The translations under genes and the position numbers were made by a program. The notes beneath the pieces are model-generated. The model ran no database searches. It was given only the letters and a program-made list of their open reading frames with translations, and had not been told where the DNA came from. DNA of 59,610 bases from Rhodospirillales bacterium (lineage in GTDB: Bacteria; Pseudomonadota; Alphaproteobacteria; Rhodospirillales; Defluviicoccaceae): positions 1-59,610 of the forward strand of contig REEP01000103.1 in NCBI GenBank assembly GCA_007695045.1. Reading direction: 5' to 3'. Shown here in pieces: positions 17,108 through 25,464 of the stretch (the first letter of the stretch is position 1; every line of letters starts with the position of its first letter).

Positions 17108-17791
17108 GTGACGACGACGACGGACATCGCCGACCGCTTGGTGGCGGCAGCGCTTCAACTGATCCCGGCGCGGGGGTGGCGCAACCTCACGCTGGCCGAG
17201 GTGGCGGCGGAAGCCGGCGTCTCGCTGATCGATGCCTATGATACGTTTCCGACCAAGGCCGGTCTGCTGGCCGGGTTCATCATGCAGACCGACCGACGGG
17301 CGCTGGCCGGTGGACCGGCGGAACGCACGGAGCCGGTGCGCGATCGCCTGTTCGAGGTGGTGATGCGGCGGTTCGACGCCCTGGTTCCGCACCGGCCGGC
17401 GCTCGCGGCGGTGCTGCGCGACCTGCCGGCGGATCCGCTGACGGTCCTGCTCGTGGCACCACGGTTCGGTACCGCCATGGCGTGGCTGCTGGAAGCCGCC
17501 GGCCTGTCGTCCTCTGGGATCATTGGCGCGATCCGGGTCAAGGGACTCGCTCTCATCTATCTCGGCACGCTGCGCACCTGGCTGGAGGACGACAGCCCCG
17601 ACATGGCGCGCACCATGGCGTACCTGGATCAGGCCTTGCGCCGGTCGGAGACGGTGGTCCGCTTCATTCCCGGCATGGATGGGCCGGCAGGCGCATCCGC
17701 CACCGCCGATCCGGAACCTCGTTTCGCCGGCGGCGTATCCGGCATCGACTCCGGTGGGGAATCGCGGGCCGACGCCCCCGACCCGGCCTGA
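17108..17791 (+). CDS. TetR-like regulator with COQ9-like C-terminal part
   Basis: A 227-aa product starting at a GTG (17108). The N-terminal helix-turn-helix (NLTLAEVAAEAGVSLIDAYD followed by FPTKAGLLAGFI) is TetR-type. The C-terminal half (YLGTLRTWLEDDSPDMARTM and a following LDQALRR) resembles the COQ9 ligand-binding part more than usual TetR domains. COQ9 itself is a TetR-fold lipid-binding protein of ubiquinone synthesis. So this could be a regulator or a lipid-binding COQ9 relative; the preserved HTH favours a regulator. The last 40 residues are disordered. Confidence 0.75.
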   Translation: MTTTTDIADRLVAAALQLIPARGWRNLTLAEVAAEAGVSLIDAYDTFPTKAGLLAGFIMQTDRRALAGGPAERTEPVRDRLFEVVMRRFDALVPHRPALAAVLRDLPADPLTVLLVAPRFGTAMAWLLEAAGLSSSGIIGAIRVKGLALIYLGTLRTWLEDDSPDMARTMAYLDQALRRSETVVRFIPGMDGPAGASATADPEPRFAGGVSGIDSGGESRADAPDPA

Positions 17792-17952
17792 CACCGGGCC
17801 TCCCCGGCTTCCGCCGCGGGGCGCCGGCCCCCGAAAAGCGCAGCAAAACCCGGTGAATGCATGACCCCGGCGGCGCCGCCAAGAGCGTGACGCGGCCCGG
17901 ACCGGGTCGCGCCCGCGCCACATTTATTCATTGAAAACAGAGCCTTACCGCA

Positions 17953-17969
17953 TTGCTGCACTGCAGCAA
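17953..17969. promoter_or_regulatory. probable PhaR operator upstream of phasin
   Basis: A perfect 7-bp inverted repeat, TTGCTGC-ACT-GCAGCAA. Its core CTGC-N3-GCAG (17956-17966) is the known binding pattern of PhaR, the PHA-sensing repressor of alphaproteobacteria. It lies about 30 bp before the -35 box of the phasin promoter. Confidence 0.65.
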
Positions 17970-17997
17970 AAAAGCCGTGTGCGATGCAACAAATCCG

Positions 17998-18026
17998 TTG
18001 ACAGCGTGGGGCGATTGGCGGATAGT
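17998..18026 (+). promoter_or_regulatory. sigma-70 type promoter of the phasin gene
   Basis: TTGACA (17998-18003), a 17-bp spacer, then GATAGT (18021-18026; 4 of 6 match TATAAT). The expected start of transcription is about 18033, giving a leader of roughly 45 nt before the ATG at 18077. Confidence 0.6.
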
Positions 18027-18076
18027 GGCGTCGTTAACGATTTTGTTTTCCCGCCAGCGCTGAGAGGAACCGAGTC

Positions 18077-18574
18077 ATGGCGCAAATGCCCGAATTCCCC
18101 GATCTCACCAAGATGATGAAGGACTTCGATCCCACGAAGTTCGCTGACGAGTTCAGCAAGATGATGAAGAACTACAAGCTCCCGGGCGTCGACGTGGACA
18201 GCCTGGTCGCCAGTCAGCGCAAGAACGTCGAAGCCCTGACCGCGGCCAACCGGGTCGCGTTCGAAGGCATGCAGGCGGTGGCCAAGCGCCAGACTGAGAT
18301 CCTGCAGGAGACGTTCAGCGAGGCCTCGAAGGCCATGGACGCGATCACCAAGGCCGGCTCTCCGCCGGAAGCCGCCGCCAAGCAGGCCGAACTGGCCAAG
18401 GGTGCCTTCGAGAAGGCCCTCTCCAACATGCGCGAGCTGGCCGAGATGGTCTCCAAGGCTCAGGAAGAGGCGACCAAGACGATCAACTCCCGGATCGCCG
18501 AGTCGATGGACGAGATCAAGGACATGGCGCTCAAGATGAAGCAGGGCGCGCCGGGCGCGGCTGCGAAGAAGTAA
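18077..18574 (+). CDS. phasin family protein
   Basis: A 165-aa, mostly helical amphipathic protein that coats polyhydroxyalkanoate granules. The family core is LVASQRKNVEALTAANRVAF, then MQAVAKRQTEILQETFSEAS, followed by a helical repeat (ELAKGAFEKALSNMRELAEM) and an Ala/Lys-rich tail. GAGAGGAA precedes the ATG at 18077. The gene stands alone, with its own operator, promoter and strong terminator. This fits the single, highly expressed phasin of a PHA-storing cell. No PHA synthase is in the window. Confidence 0.93.
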   Translation: MAQMPEFPDLTKMMKDFDPTKFADEFSKMMKNYKLPGVDVDSLVASQRKNVEALTAANRVAFEGMQAVAKRQTEILQETFSEASKAMDAITKAGSPPEAAAKQAELAKGAFEKALSNMRELAEMVSKAQEEATKTINSRIAESMDEIKDMALKMKQGAPGAAAKK

Positions 18575-18605
18575 GTTATCGGAATTGCTGCTCACCCGAG
18601 CAAAG

Positions 18606-18631
18606 CGGCCACCCCTCCCGGGTGGCCGTTT
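18606..18631 (+). terminator. intrinsic terminator of the phasin gene
   Basis: A perfect 9-bp stem CGGCCACCC (18606-18614) / GGGTGGCCG (18620-18628) with a 5-nt loop, followed by TTTCGTT. It lies 32 bp after the phasin stop. Confidence 0.85.
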
Positions 18632-18760
18632 CGTTATGGGGAGCAGCTTTGCGTCGATCTGGGGGCGCTCCGGTTCAAAATTCTCCCGACGGACCGGTCG
18701 CCGGCCAGCCGGGCGCTCAGGCCTCGGCGACCGATACCCCAAACCTGCTTCCGCCCTCCC

Positions 18761-19096
18761 ATGACCGTTGCCTACGACGACTTTGCCAGAATCGACATCC
18801 GCGTCGGCACGGTGGCCCGGGCCGAGCCGTTTCCCGAGGCGCGCAACCCGTCTTTCAAGTTGTGGGTCGACTTCGGGGCCGAGATCGGCACCCGCAAGAC
18901 CGCGGCGCAGCTCACGCGCCATTACCGGCCGGAGACCCTGGTCGGCCGGCAGGTGATCGCGGTGGTCAATTTCGCCCCGAAGCAGATCGGCCGGTTCATG
19001 TCGGAGGTTCTGGTGCTGGGGCTGCCCGATACGGATGGCGCGGTGGTGCTGGTGGCACCCGACCGGCAGGTGCCCGAGGGCGCCAGATTGTTCTGA
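18761..19096 (+). CDS. csaA: CsaA-like tRNA-binding protein
   Basis: A 111-aa OB-fold protein of the tRNA-binding (EMAP/MetRS C-terminal) type: DFARIDIRVGTVARAEPFPE, ARNPSFKLWVDFG, TRKTAAQLTRHY, then VVNFAPKQIGRFMSEVLVLG and GAVVLVAPDRQVPEGARLF. Length is typical of stand-alone CsaA, described as a secretion-linked chaperone in Bacillus and a tRNA-binding dimer elsewhere. It follows the phasin terminator and is convergent with dmeF. Confidence 0.92.
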   Translation: MTVAYDDFARIDIRVGTVARAEPFPEARNPSFKLWVDFGAEIGTRKTAAQLTRHYRPETLVGRQVIAVVNFAPKQIGRFMSEVLVLGLPDTDGAVVLVAPDRQVPEGARLF

Positions 19097-19161
19097 GCCG
19101 CCTGTTCTGAGACGTCTGGTCCAAGCCGCCTGTTGCTCTGAACTGCCCGGATCCGCCGTCG

Positions 19162-20148
19162 TCAGCCGCAGCGGTGGACTTCCACCACGGCATGAACGAT
19201 GCCGGCATCGTCCGGGATCAGGTTCTTGTAATGATCGGGCTCCCGCGGCTGGTGCGCGACCACGGCCAGTTCGGCGGCGTACATGCTTGGCCCGACCGAC
19301 CAGACGTGCAGGTCCGACAGCCGGTCGCCGGTGTCGCCCTCGACGGCGCGACGGATGCGCCGTTCCACCCGGTCCGGCGCCTGCCAGTCCAGAAGAACCG
19401 CGCCGGACTCGCGCATCAGCCGCACCGCCCAGACGGTTACCACAGCCGCCCCGACCAGGCCCATGGCCGGGTCCATCCAGGCGAGCCCGGCAAGCTTGCC
19501 GGCCAGCAGTGCCGCGATGGCGAGCACGGAGGTGAGGGCATCGGCAAGCACGTGGACGTAGGCGGCGCGCAGGTTGTGGTCGCCTCGGTCGTCACCGCCA
19601 TGACCGTGTTGGTGCGCATGGTCGTGGTGATGAGCGGGGCCATGAGCGTGACTTTGCCCGTGATCATGCCCGTGACCGTGATGAAGGGCACGGCCGCCGC
19701 TCAGGACAACGGCGCTGACGACGTTGACGGCAAGGCCGAGGACCGCCACCAGAATCGCCTGGTCGAACGCGATCGGCAGCGGCGCGAAGAACCGCCGGGT
19801 GCTTTCCCAGGCCATCAGCAGGGCGAACACCGCCAGCAGCACGGCGCTGGCGAAACCGCCGAGCGCATTGATCTTGCCGGTGCCGAAGGTGAAGCGCCGG
19901 TCCCGGGCGAACCGCCTGGCGCAGACGTAAGCGATCAGGGCGATGCCGAGCGCTGCCGTGTGCGAGGCCATGTGCAGGCCATCGGCCAGCAGCGCCATGG
20001 AGCCGTAGGCGAGGCCGGCCACGATCTCCACCACCATGGTGACCGCGGTGAGCGCCACGACGATGCGCGTCCGCCGTTCCCCGGGCCGCGGAACGTCCTG
20101 CCCGAAGGCATGATCGTGCTCCCAGCGTGCGAGTGAGTGTGCGTGCAT
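19162..20148 (-). CDS. dmeF: DmeF-type cation diffusion facilitator (Co/Ni efflux)
   Basis: A 328-aa inner-membrane metal/proton antiporter. It has six predicted membrane segments, the first metal-site motif in LADGLHMASHTAALGIA, and the second in YVHVLADALTSVLAIAALL. A long His-rich loop between segments 4 and 5 (HHGHGHDHGQSHAHGPAHHH) is typical of DmeF. The N-terminal HAHSLARWEHDHAFGQD also marks this subfamily, which exports cobalt and nickel. AAGGAG lies just before the ATG at 20148. Its first 271 bp are duplicated at 21064-21334. Confidence 0.93.
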   Translation of the reverse strand: MHAHSLARWEHDHAFGQDVPRPGERRTRIVVALTAVTMVVEIVAGLAYGSMALLADGLHMASHTAALGIALIAYVCARRFARDRRFTFGTGKINALGGFASAVLLAVFALLMAWESTRRFFAPLPIAFDQAILVAVLGLAVNVVSAVVLSGGRALHHGHGHDHGQSHAHGPAHHHDHAHQHGHGGDDRGDHNLRAAYVHVLADALTSVLAIAALLAGKLAGLAWMDPAMGLVGAAVVTVWAVRLMRESGAVLLDWQAPDRVERRIRRAVEGDTGDRLSDLHVWSVGPSMYAAELAVVAHQPREPDHYKNLIPDDAGIVHAVVEVHRCG

Positions 20149-21063
20149 GCGTCACTCCTTGCCCGATATCCGATAGCAGCCGGCGCACCCCAATCCATCA
20201 ACACCGATCCGAGACGTGTGCAGACGCCGCGTTACTCGATATATTCCTGCCACGTTACGTATAAGTTGAATGAGAGTCCATTTTTTCTTGTTTCAAATTT
20301 TCATAAATTTTATATCTGACAACTATATAGTGACGCGCTGTACACGAGCGTCTATCTCATTCAACTGACTCTCCCACCATGAAATCGCCTCACGCAGAAC
20401 CTCGCGCTGATCCATTCCCTCGTACGGGCCAGACGTGATTTTATAGATCCAATCGATGTGTCCCATTTCTGAGTTGTCTTTTTGATAAGTATCCGCCTGA
20501 TGATCGTCATCAGAAGGCGGTTCAGAGCTGTCAGAATTTTTCCCTACATTTACGATAGGCCGAGAGCCTTCGACGTGCACTGTGCCCGTTCCGGGATGGC
20601 AAACCACACCCTGACCTGCTCCAAGGTTGTACTCTTTCAAGATGTTATTACGTTGCTCATTAATAAAATTCCAGAATATAGCGTGCATTTTTTTATTCCG
20701 TTTTAAATCATTCCACCATAAATCTATTATAGATGATATTTCGTGCTCTTTGCCGTCAACCTTCTCCAGAACGTGTCCCACCATTCTTAACAGGACGACT
20801 GCCGTTATCCATCGTCGGCGCCACGTCGAGCCTTGGACTCCATCTTCTAAATCATCTAGGGCACCTCGCGCATCTTGGAGGACGAGACGAGCAGCTTTAG
20901 TCATGGCTAATCATTCCTTAGAATTATGTACATGCACGGCTCCAGGTCACTTATTCTGCTGCCGTCCGCCCGATTCCCTGCCTCCAATGCGGGTAGTTGA
21001 TACAATTTGATGGCCGAGGCCTTATTCTGCCAGCGAGTTAGCACACGGATGAACGACGGTGCA
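20149..21063. other. AT-rich island between dmeF and its partial copy
   Basis: Base composition drops sharply here compared with the flanks (long A/T runs at about 20220-20330 and 20620-20740). It holds one gene (20323-20904), and the rest (20149-20322 and 20905-21063) has nothing I recognise. It is bounded on both sides by the same 5' segment of dmeF in the same orientation. This suggests horizontal acquisition by insertion or duplication at dmeF. Confidence 0.6.
20323..20904 (-). CDS. hypothetical protein, probably horizontally acquired
   Basis: A 193-aa product I do not recognise. The first 95 residues are helical (TKAARLVLQDARGALDDLED, RRWITAVVLLRMVGHVLEKV, IFWNFINEQRNNILKEYNLG). The RNNILKEY stretch recalls the R-x4-6-H motif of HEPN RNases, with Tyr in place of His, but this is only a resemblance. 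An acidic linker follows, then a short helical end (DQREVLREAISWWESQLNEI). Codon use is AT-richer than all neighbours. Confidence 0.6.
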   Translation of the reverse strand: MTKAARLVLQDARGALDDLEDGVQGSTWRRRWITAVVLLRMVGHVLEKVDGKEHEISSIIDLWWNDLKRNKKMHAIFWNFINEQRNNILKEYNLGAGQGVVCHPGTGTVHVEGSRPIVNVGKNSDSSEPPSDDDHQADTYQKDNSEMGHIDWIYKITSGPYEGMDQREVLREAISWWESQLNEIDARVQRVTI

Positions 21064-21334
21064 CGGTGCCGAAGGTGAAGCGACGATCGCGGGCGAACCG
21101 CCTGGCGCAGACGTAGGCGATGACCGCGATGCCGAGCGCTGCCGTGTGCGAGGCCATGTGCAGGCCATCGGCCAGCAGCGCCATGGAGCCGTAGGCGAGG
21201 CCGGCCACGATCTCCACCACCATGGTGACCGCGGTGAGCGCCACGACGATGCGCGTCCGCCGTTCCCCGGGCCGGGGAACGTCCTGCCCGAAGGCATGAT
21301 CGTGCTCCCAGGGTGCGAGTAAGTGTGCGTGCAT
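21038..21334 (-). pseudogene. truncated 5' copy of dmeF
   Basis: From the ATG at 21334 to 21064 the sequence repeats the first 271 bp of dmeF (19878-20148) with only a few differences. It encodes the N-terminal cytoplasmic part and the first two to three membrane segments. At 21064 the match stops and the frame runs into island DNA (FGTVHRRSSVC, stop). The copies also diverge immediately upstream of the ATG. It retains a GGGGGAG ribosome site but cannot make a working transporter. Confidence 0.85.
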
Positions 21335-21580
21335 GCCTGTCTCCCCCCGGTCCACCGCACACCGGTTGCCGTGTCCGCCCTGAAGAATCAAAAGCCCGAC
21401 GGTTGCCGTACCCTCGGACTCGGATGATGTCGCGCTTCGGTTGAGGGTGTTGTGGGTGGCGCCGTGCCGATTGTAAAGACAGCGACTGTCAGGATAGCAG
21501 CGTTGCGCACGAGCGACGCCACGATCTGCTGACGACGGCGGGCTGTTTGCCCCCTGTCACTGGAAGGGCAGCGCGGGAGG

Positions 21581-21655
21581 TGGTGGGCGGTACTGGGATT
21601 GAACCAGTGACCTTCGCGATGTCAACGCGACGCTCTCCCGCTGAGCTAACCGCCC
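21581..21655 (-). tRNA. tRNA-Val (anticodon GAC)
   Basis: On the minus strand, GGGCGGT (from 21655) pairs with ACCGCCC for a 7-bp acceptor stem. The D arm has TAGCTCAGCGGGAGAGC, the anticodon loop is TTGACAT between TCGCG and CGCGA, and the T loop is GGTTCAATCC. The anticodon GAC reads valine codons. The CCA end is encoded (21581-21583). About 250 bp separate it from the dmeF fragment. Confidence 0.96.
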
Positions 21656-21765
21656 TAACCACGTTGTCTGCCAGTCACCGCAGACACGCGGTCGGAAAAT
21701 AGCGATTGAGGGGCTTGTGCTCAAGCACGTGAACGCGCGGGCCGAACCCCCGGTGCCACTGGCTG

Positions 21766-22218
21766 CTAAAGATAGTCCCGCAGCAATGCCACCAGCGGGC
21801 GGTCGGCGGGGGGCATGGGCAGGGCCGCCATGGCGACGGGGCGGAGCCAGCGGAGCGCCTGACCCTCACGCGGCACGGGGGTGCCCCGCCACACCCGGCA
21901 GGCATAAAGCGGCATCAAGAGGTGGAAATCGTCATAGCGGTGCGACGCGAAGGTAAGCGGGGCGAGACAGCTTTCGGTGATGTCGAGGCCCAGTTCCTCG
22001 TGCAGTTCGCGCACCACCGCGGCTTCCGGCGTCTCCCCCGCATCCACCTTGCCGCCGGGGAATTCCCACAGGCCGGCCATGCGCTTGCCGGGAGGGCGCT
22101 GCGCCAGCAGCACCCGGCCATCCGCATCCACCAGGGCGACAGCGGCCACCAGCACGATGGGCAGGGCCGGGCGCGGCGCGTCGGCGATGCCGAGGCAACC
22201 AGGATCGAGACCGGTCAT
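21766..22218 (-). CDS. mutT: MutT-type 8-oxo-dGTP pyrophosphohydrolase
   Basis: A 150-aa Nudix hydrolase that removes oxidised dGTP from the nucleotide pool. The N-terminal strand is [20 protein letters not shown] and the MutT signature [18 protein letters not shown] follows. The Nudix box GX5EX7REUXEEXGU is complete. The C-terminal [20 protein letters not shown] is also MutT-like. GGGAGG supports the ATG at 22218. It lies just after argJ in the same direction, with a 21-bp gap; argJ-mutT is a common alphaproteobacterial pair. Confidence 0.93.
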   Translation of the reverse strand: MTGLDPGCLGIADAPRPALPIVLVAAVALVDADGRVLLAQRPPGKRMAGLWEFPGGKVDAGETPEAAVVRELHEELGLDITESCLAPLTFASHRYDDFHLLMPLYACRVWRGTPVPREGQALRWLRPVAMAALPMPPADRPLVALLRDYL

Positions 22219-22239
22219 ATCAGCCTCCCGTTCAAATTC

Positions 22240-23484
22240 TCAGGAGCGGTAGGAGGCATTGATATCGATATAGCCATGGGTGAGGTCGCAGGTCCACACC
22301 ACCCAGCCGCCGCTGCCGAGGCCGATGTCGACCTCGATACTGATCTCCTGCCCCTGCATGTGGCGGGCGACCGGGGCCTCGTCATAGCCGGGAACCACGT
22401 CGCCGGCCGCGGCCACCGCCACGCCGCCGATGCGGATGGCGAGGCGGTCCCGATCCACCCGCTCCCCCGACTTGCCCACCGCCATGACGATGCGGCCCCA
22501 ATTGGCATCCGCCCCGGCCACCGCGGTCTTGACCAGGGGCGAGTTGGCGATGCTGAGCGCGATCCGCTTTGCCGCCGCGTCGTCCGCGGCGCCGGTGACC
22601 TGCACGGTCACGAACTTGCTCGCCCCCTCGCCGTCGCGCACCACCTGCTGCGCCAAGTCGGTGCAGACCGCCTGAAGTGCCGTTCGGAAGGCCTCGGCGC
22701 GGGGATCGGCGGCATCGGTGACGGCGGCATGGCCGGCCGCGCCCGTGGCGAACAACAGCAGCGTGTCGCTGGTGGAGGTGTCGCTGTCGACGGTGATGCT
22801 GTTGAACGACCGTGCCACCGCCTGTTTCAGCATCGCCTGCAACGCGTCCGCGGCGATGCCGGCATCGGTGAAGACGAACGCCAGCATGGTCGCCATGTCG
22901 GGCGCGATCATGCCGGAGCCCTTGGCGATACCGGCGACGGTGACCGGCGCGCCGTCGATCGTTGTGGTCCGGACCGCGCCCTTGGGAAACGTGTCGGTGG
23001 TCATGATGGCGCGGGCGGCCGCGTCCCAGTTGCCCGGCCGCAGACCGTCATGAAGGGAGGCCAGCACGCCCGTGATCCTGTCCGCCGGCAGGCGCTCCCC
23101 GATCACCCCGGTCGCGGCGCGGAAAACCGAGGTCTCAGGGCAGCCGACCAGCGCCGCGGCGTCCCGCACCACCACGGCCACCGCAGCTTCCCCGTGTGGC
23201 CCGGTGAAGGCGTTGGCGTTGCCCGCGTTCACCACCAGGGCGCGAGCACCGGTGGCGCCGCCGTTCCGGAGCGCGCGCCGGCACCATTGAACCTCGGCCG
23301 TGGCGGTCGCAGACCGGGTCAACACCCCCGCCGCATGAGTCCCCGGCGCGAGCTCCACCAGCAGCACGTCGTCCCGCCCGCGGTAGCGCACGCCGGCGGC
23401 GGCGGTGGCCGAGCGGACGCCACCGATCGCCGGGATGTCGGGAAAGCGTGCCGGGGCAAGCGGCGAACGGGGTGGCGTAGCCAT
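22240..23484 (-). CDS. argJ: bifunctional ornithine acetyltransferase / N-acetylglutamate synthase
   Basis: ArgJ moves the acetyl group from N-acetylornithine to glutamate, recycling it in arginine synthesis. The 414-aa precursor cleaves itself at the Ala-Thr bond in KGSGMIAPDMATMLAF; the new N-terminal Thr is the nucleophile. Other motifs: LVVNAGNANAFTG, ATGVIGERLPADRI, the MTTDTFPK stretch, NSITVDSDTSTSDTLLLFAT and the C-terminal YTIDINASYRS-like end (GYIDINASYRS). The frame opens at 23631, but the family N-terminus fits the ATG at 23484. Confidence 0.96.
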   Translation of the reverse strand: MATPPRSPLAPARFPDIPAIGGVRSATAAAGVRYRGRDDVLLVELAPGTHAAGVLTRSATATAEVQWCRRALRNGGATGARALVVNAGNANAFTGPHGEAAVAVVVRDAAALVGCPETSVFRAATGVIGERLPADRITGVLASLHDGLRPGNWDAAARAIMTTDTFPKGAVRTTTIDGAPVTVAGIAKGSGMIAPDMATMLAFVFTDAGIAADALQAMLKQAVARSFNSITVDSDTSTSDTLLLFATGAAGHAAVTDAADPRAEAFRTALQAVCTDLAQQVVRDGEGASKFVTVQVTGAADDAAAKRIALSIANSPLVKTAVAGADANWGRIVMAVGKSGERVDRDRLAIRIGGVAVAAAGDVVPGYDEAPVARHMQGQEISIEVDIGLGSGGWVVWTCDLTHGYIDINASYRS

Positions 23485-23713
23485 CGGTGTAGACCTTTCA
23501 GGAGATGACGAACAGGGTGGCCCCGACGCTGGCGTCGGCGTCGGCCGGGTCCGCGAGCGGATGAAGCACAAAGCCGACAACCACACAAGGGCAGGCCGTC
23601 GGCATCGGCCAGCGCCTGTGCCGCAGTTCAATGAGTGACGAGCCCCCCGCCGCGCGTGCTAAGCTCCCGCCGATAGCCGGTACAGGCTTGGAACAGGGGC
23701 TCAGGGGAACCGC

Positions 23714-24025
23714 ATGCAAGCCACCGGGTTCATCATTGCGTTCTGGGTGGCACTGCTGCTGATTTCCATACCGGTCGCCTTGCGCACCCGCCATCCCGAC
23801 CAGAAGCCGTTGGCGGCGGTTGCGATCTTCATCTTCGTTTTCACCCTGGTGGCGGCCGGGCTCTACCTCGTGGTTTCCACCCTGGTGGCGTTGCTGGGGC
23901 TTTCGGACCTGTTGCGGGCGGAGAAGGGTGTCGCGGTCTTTCTGGTGGTGGTGTTCGCGCCCGCCTTCGTGATGGCGCGCTGGCAGGTGCACAAGCCGCC
24001 ACGCCGGGCGCCGCCCCTCGAATGA
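23714..24025 (+). CDS. small membrane protein
   Basis: A 103-aa hydrophobic protein with three likely membrane segments (GFIIAFWVALLLISIPVAL, AAVAIFIFVFTLVAAGLYLV, GVAVFLVVVFAPAFVM) and a short Pro/Arg-rich tail. No family is recognised. It starts 19 bp before pncB on the same strand, so the two may be co-transcribed, and it is divergent from argJ. Confidence 0.7.
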   Translation: MQATGFIIAFWVALLLISIPVALRTRHPDQKPLAAVAIFIFVFTLVAAGLYLVVSTLVALLGLSDLLRAEKGVAVFLVVVFAPAFVMARWQVHKPPRRAPPLE

Positions 24026-24044
24026 TCCAACGGAAGACGGTGAC

Positions 24045-25403
24045 ATGACCACAGCAAATCCCTGGATCGACGACCGCTCGGTGGCCCTGTTCACCGATCT
24101 CTACGAACTCACCATGGCGCAGGCGTACTACGCCGAAGGCATGGACGCACCGGCAACCTTCAGCCTGTTCGTGCGGAAGCTGCCGGCGCGGCGCAACTAC
24201 CTGCTTGCCTGCGGCCTGGACGACGTCCTGCACTATCTGGAGCACTTGCGGTTCGATGCCGACAGCCTGGATCACCTGGCCTCCCTCGGTCAATTCGACG
24301 ACGGCTTCCTGGACTGGCTGTCGCGGCTGCGATTCACGGGCGATGTGTGGGCGGTGCCGGAAGGCACGCCGGTGTTTCCGGACGAACCGATCCTGGAAGT
24401 GACCGCGCCCATCGCCGAGGCACAGATCGCCGAGACCTTCATCATGAACCAGGTGCACCTGCAGACCACCCTCGCCTCCAAGGCGAGCCGGGTGGTGACG
24501 GCCGCGGCCGGGCGCACCGTGGTGGATTTCGGGCCGCGGCGGATGCACGGGACGGATGCGGCCGTGAAGGCAGCCCGGGCGTTCCACATCGCCGGGGTCG
24601 GCGCCACGTCCAACGTGTTCGCCAGCAAGGTTTACGGCGTCGCCGCCACCGGCACCATGGCTCACAGCTATGTTGAGGCCTGGGACGAGGAAGTGGATGC
24701 CTTCCGCTCCTTCGCCAAGCGGTACCGCCAGACGGTACTGCTGGTGGATACCTACGACACCTTGCGCGGGGTCGACCGGGTGTGCGCGCTGGCCGAGGAG
24801 ATGGGAGACGCTTTCGACGTCCGCGCGATCCGGCTGGATTCCGGCGATCTCGCCGAGTTGGCCCAGGAATCCCGCCGCCGGCTGGATGCCTGCGGGCTCC
24901 ACGACGTCTCCATCTTCGCCAGCAGCAGCCTGGACGAGGACGCCATCGCCGGCCTGGTGGAGGCGGGAGCGCCCATCGACGGCTTCGGCGTCGGCACCCG
25001 GATGGGCGTGTCCCAGGACGCACCCAGCCTCGATATTGCCTACAAGCTGGTGGCCTACGCCGGCAAGGGCCGGCTCAAGACCTCCACCGGCAAGCCGGTG
25101 CTGCCGGGACGCAAGCAGGTATTCCGCAACGAGGAGGCTGGTACCGCCAGCGGCGACATGGTCGCCCGAGCGGACGAGGATCAGCCGGGCCGGCCCCTGA
25201 TGCAACCGGTAATGCGGGACGGCCGGCGCACCGAGGCGGGGCGGGATACCCTGGACGCGGCCCGGGACCGCGCCGCCGATGAACTGCGCCGCCTGCCCGC
25301 GGCCATCCGGGGGCTGGCGTCCGCCGAGCAGCCCTATCCGGTCCAAGTCAGCCGGGCCCTGGAGGATTATCGCGATGCCGTGATCAGGGAGCGGGCGGGC
25401 TGA
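24045..25403 (+). CDS. pncB: nicotinate phosphoribosyltransferase
   Basis: PncB makes nicotinate mononucleotide from nicotinate and PRPP (NAD salvage). The 452-aa product has the family start ALFTDLYELTMAQAYYAEGM, FSLFVRKLPARRNYLLACGL, DFGPRRMHGTDAAVKAAR, GTMAHSYVEAWDEEVDAF, LLVDTYDTLRG and IRLDSGDLAELA, then GFGVGTRMGVSQD. It is followed, 61 bp on, by nicotinamidase. Together they turn nicotinamide into NaMN. Confidence 0.96.
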   Translation: MTTANPWIDDRSVALFTDLYELTMAQAYYAEGMDAPATFSLFVRKLPARRNYLLACGLDDVLHYLEHLRFDADSLDHLASLGQFDDGFLDWLSRLRFTGDVWAVPEGTPVFPDEPILEVTAPIAEAQIAETFIMNQVHLQTTLASKASRVVTAAAGRTVVDFGPRRMHGTDAAVKAARAFHIAGVGATSNVFASKVYGVAATGTMAHSYVEAWDEEVDAFRSFAKRYRQTVLLVDTYDTLRGVDRVCALAEEMGDAFDVRAIRLDSGDLAELAQESRRRLDACGLHDVSIFASSSLDEDAIAGLVEAGAPIDGFGVGTRMGVSQDAPSLDIAYKLVAYAGKGRLKTSTGKPVLPGRKQVFRNEEAGTASGDMVARADEDQPGRPLMQPVMRDGRRTEAGRDTLDAARDRAADELRRLPAAIRGLASAEQPYPVQVSRALEDYRDAVIRERAG

Positions 25404-25464
25404 CGCCGCGTTCCCTTGGCCACTATGTGAATCGGGAGGCAAACCACGGAGAGGAGGATCAGCG

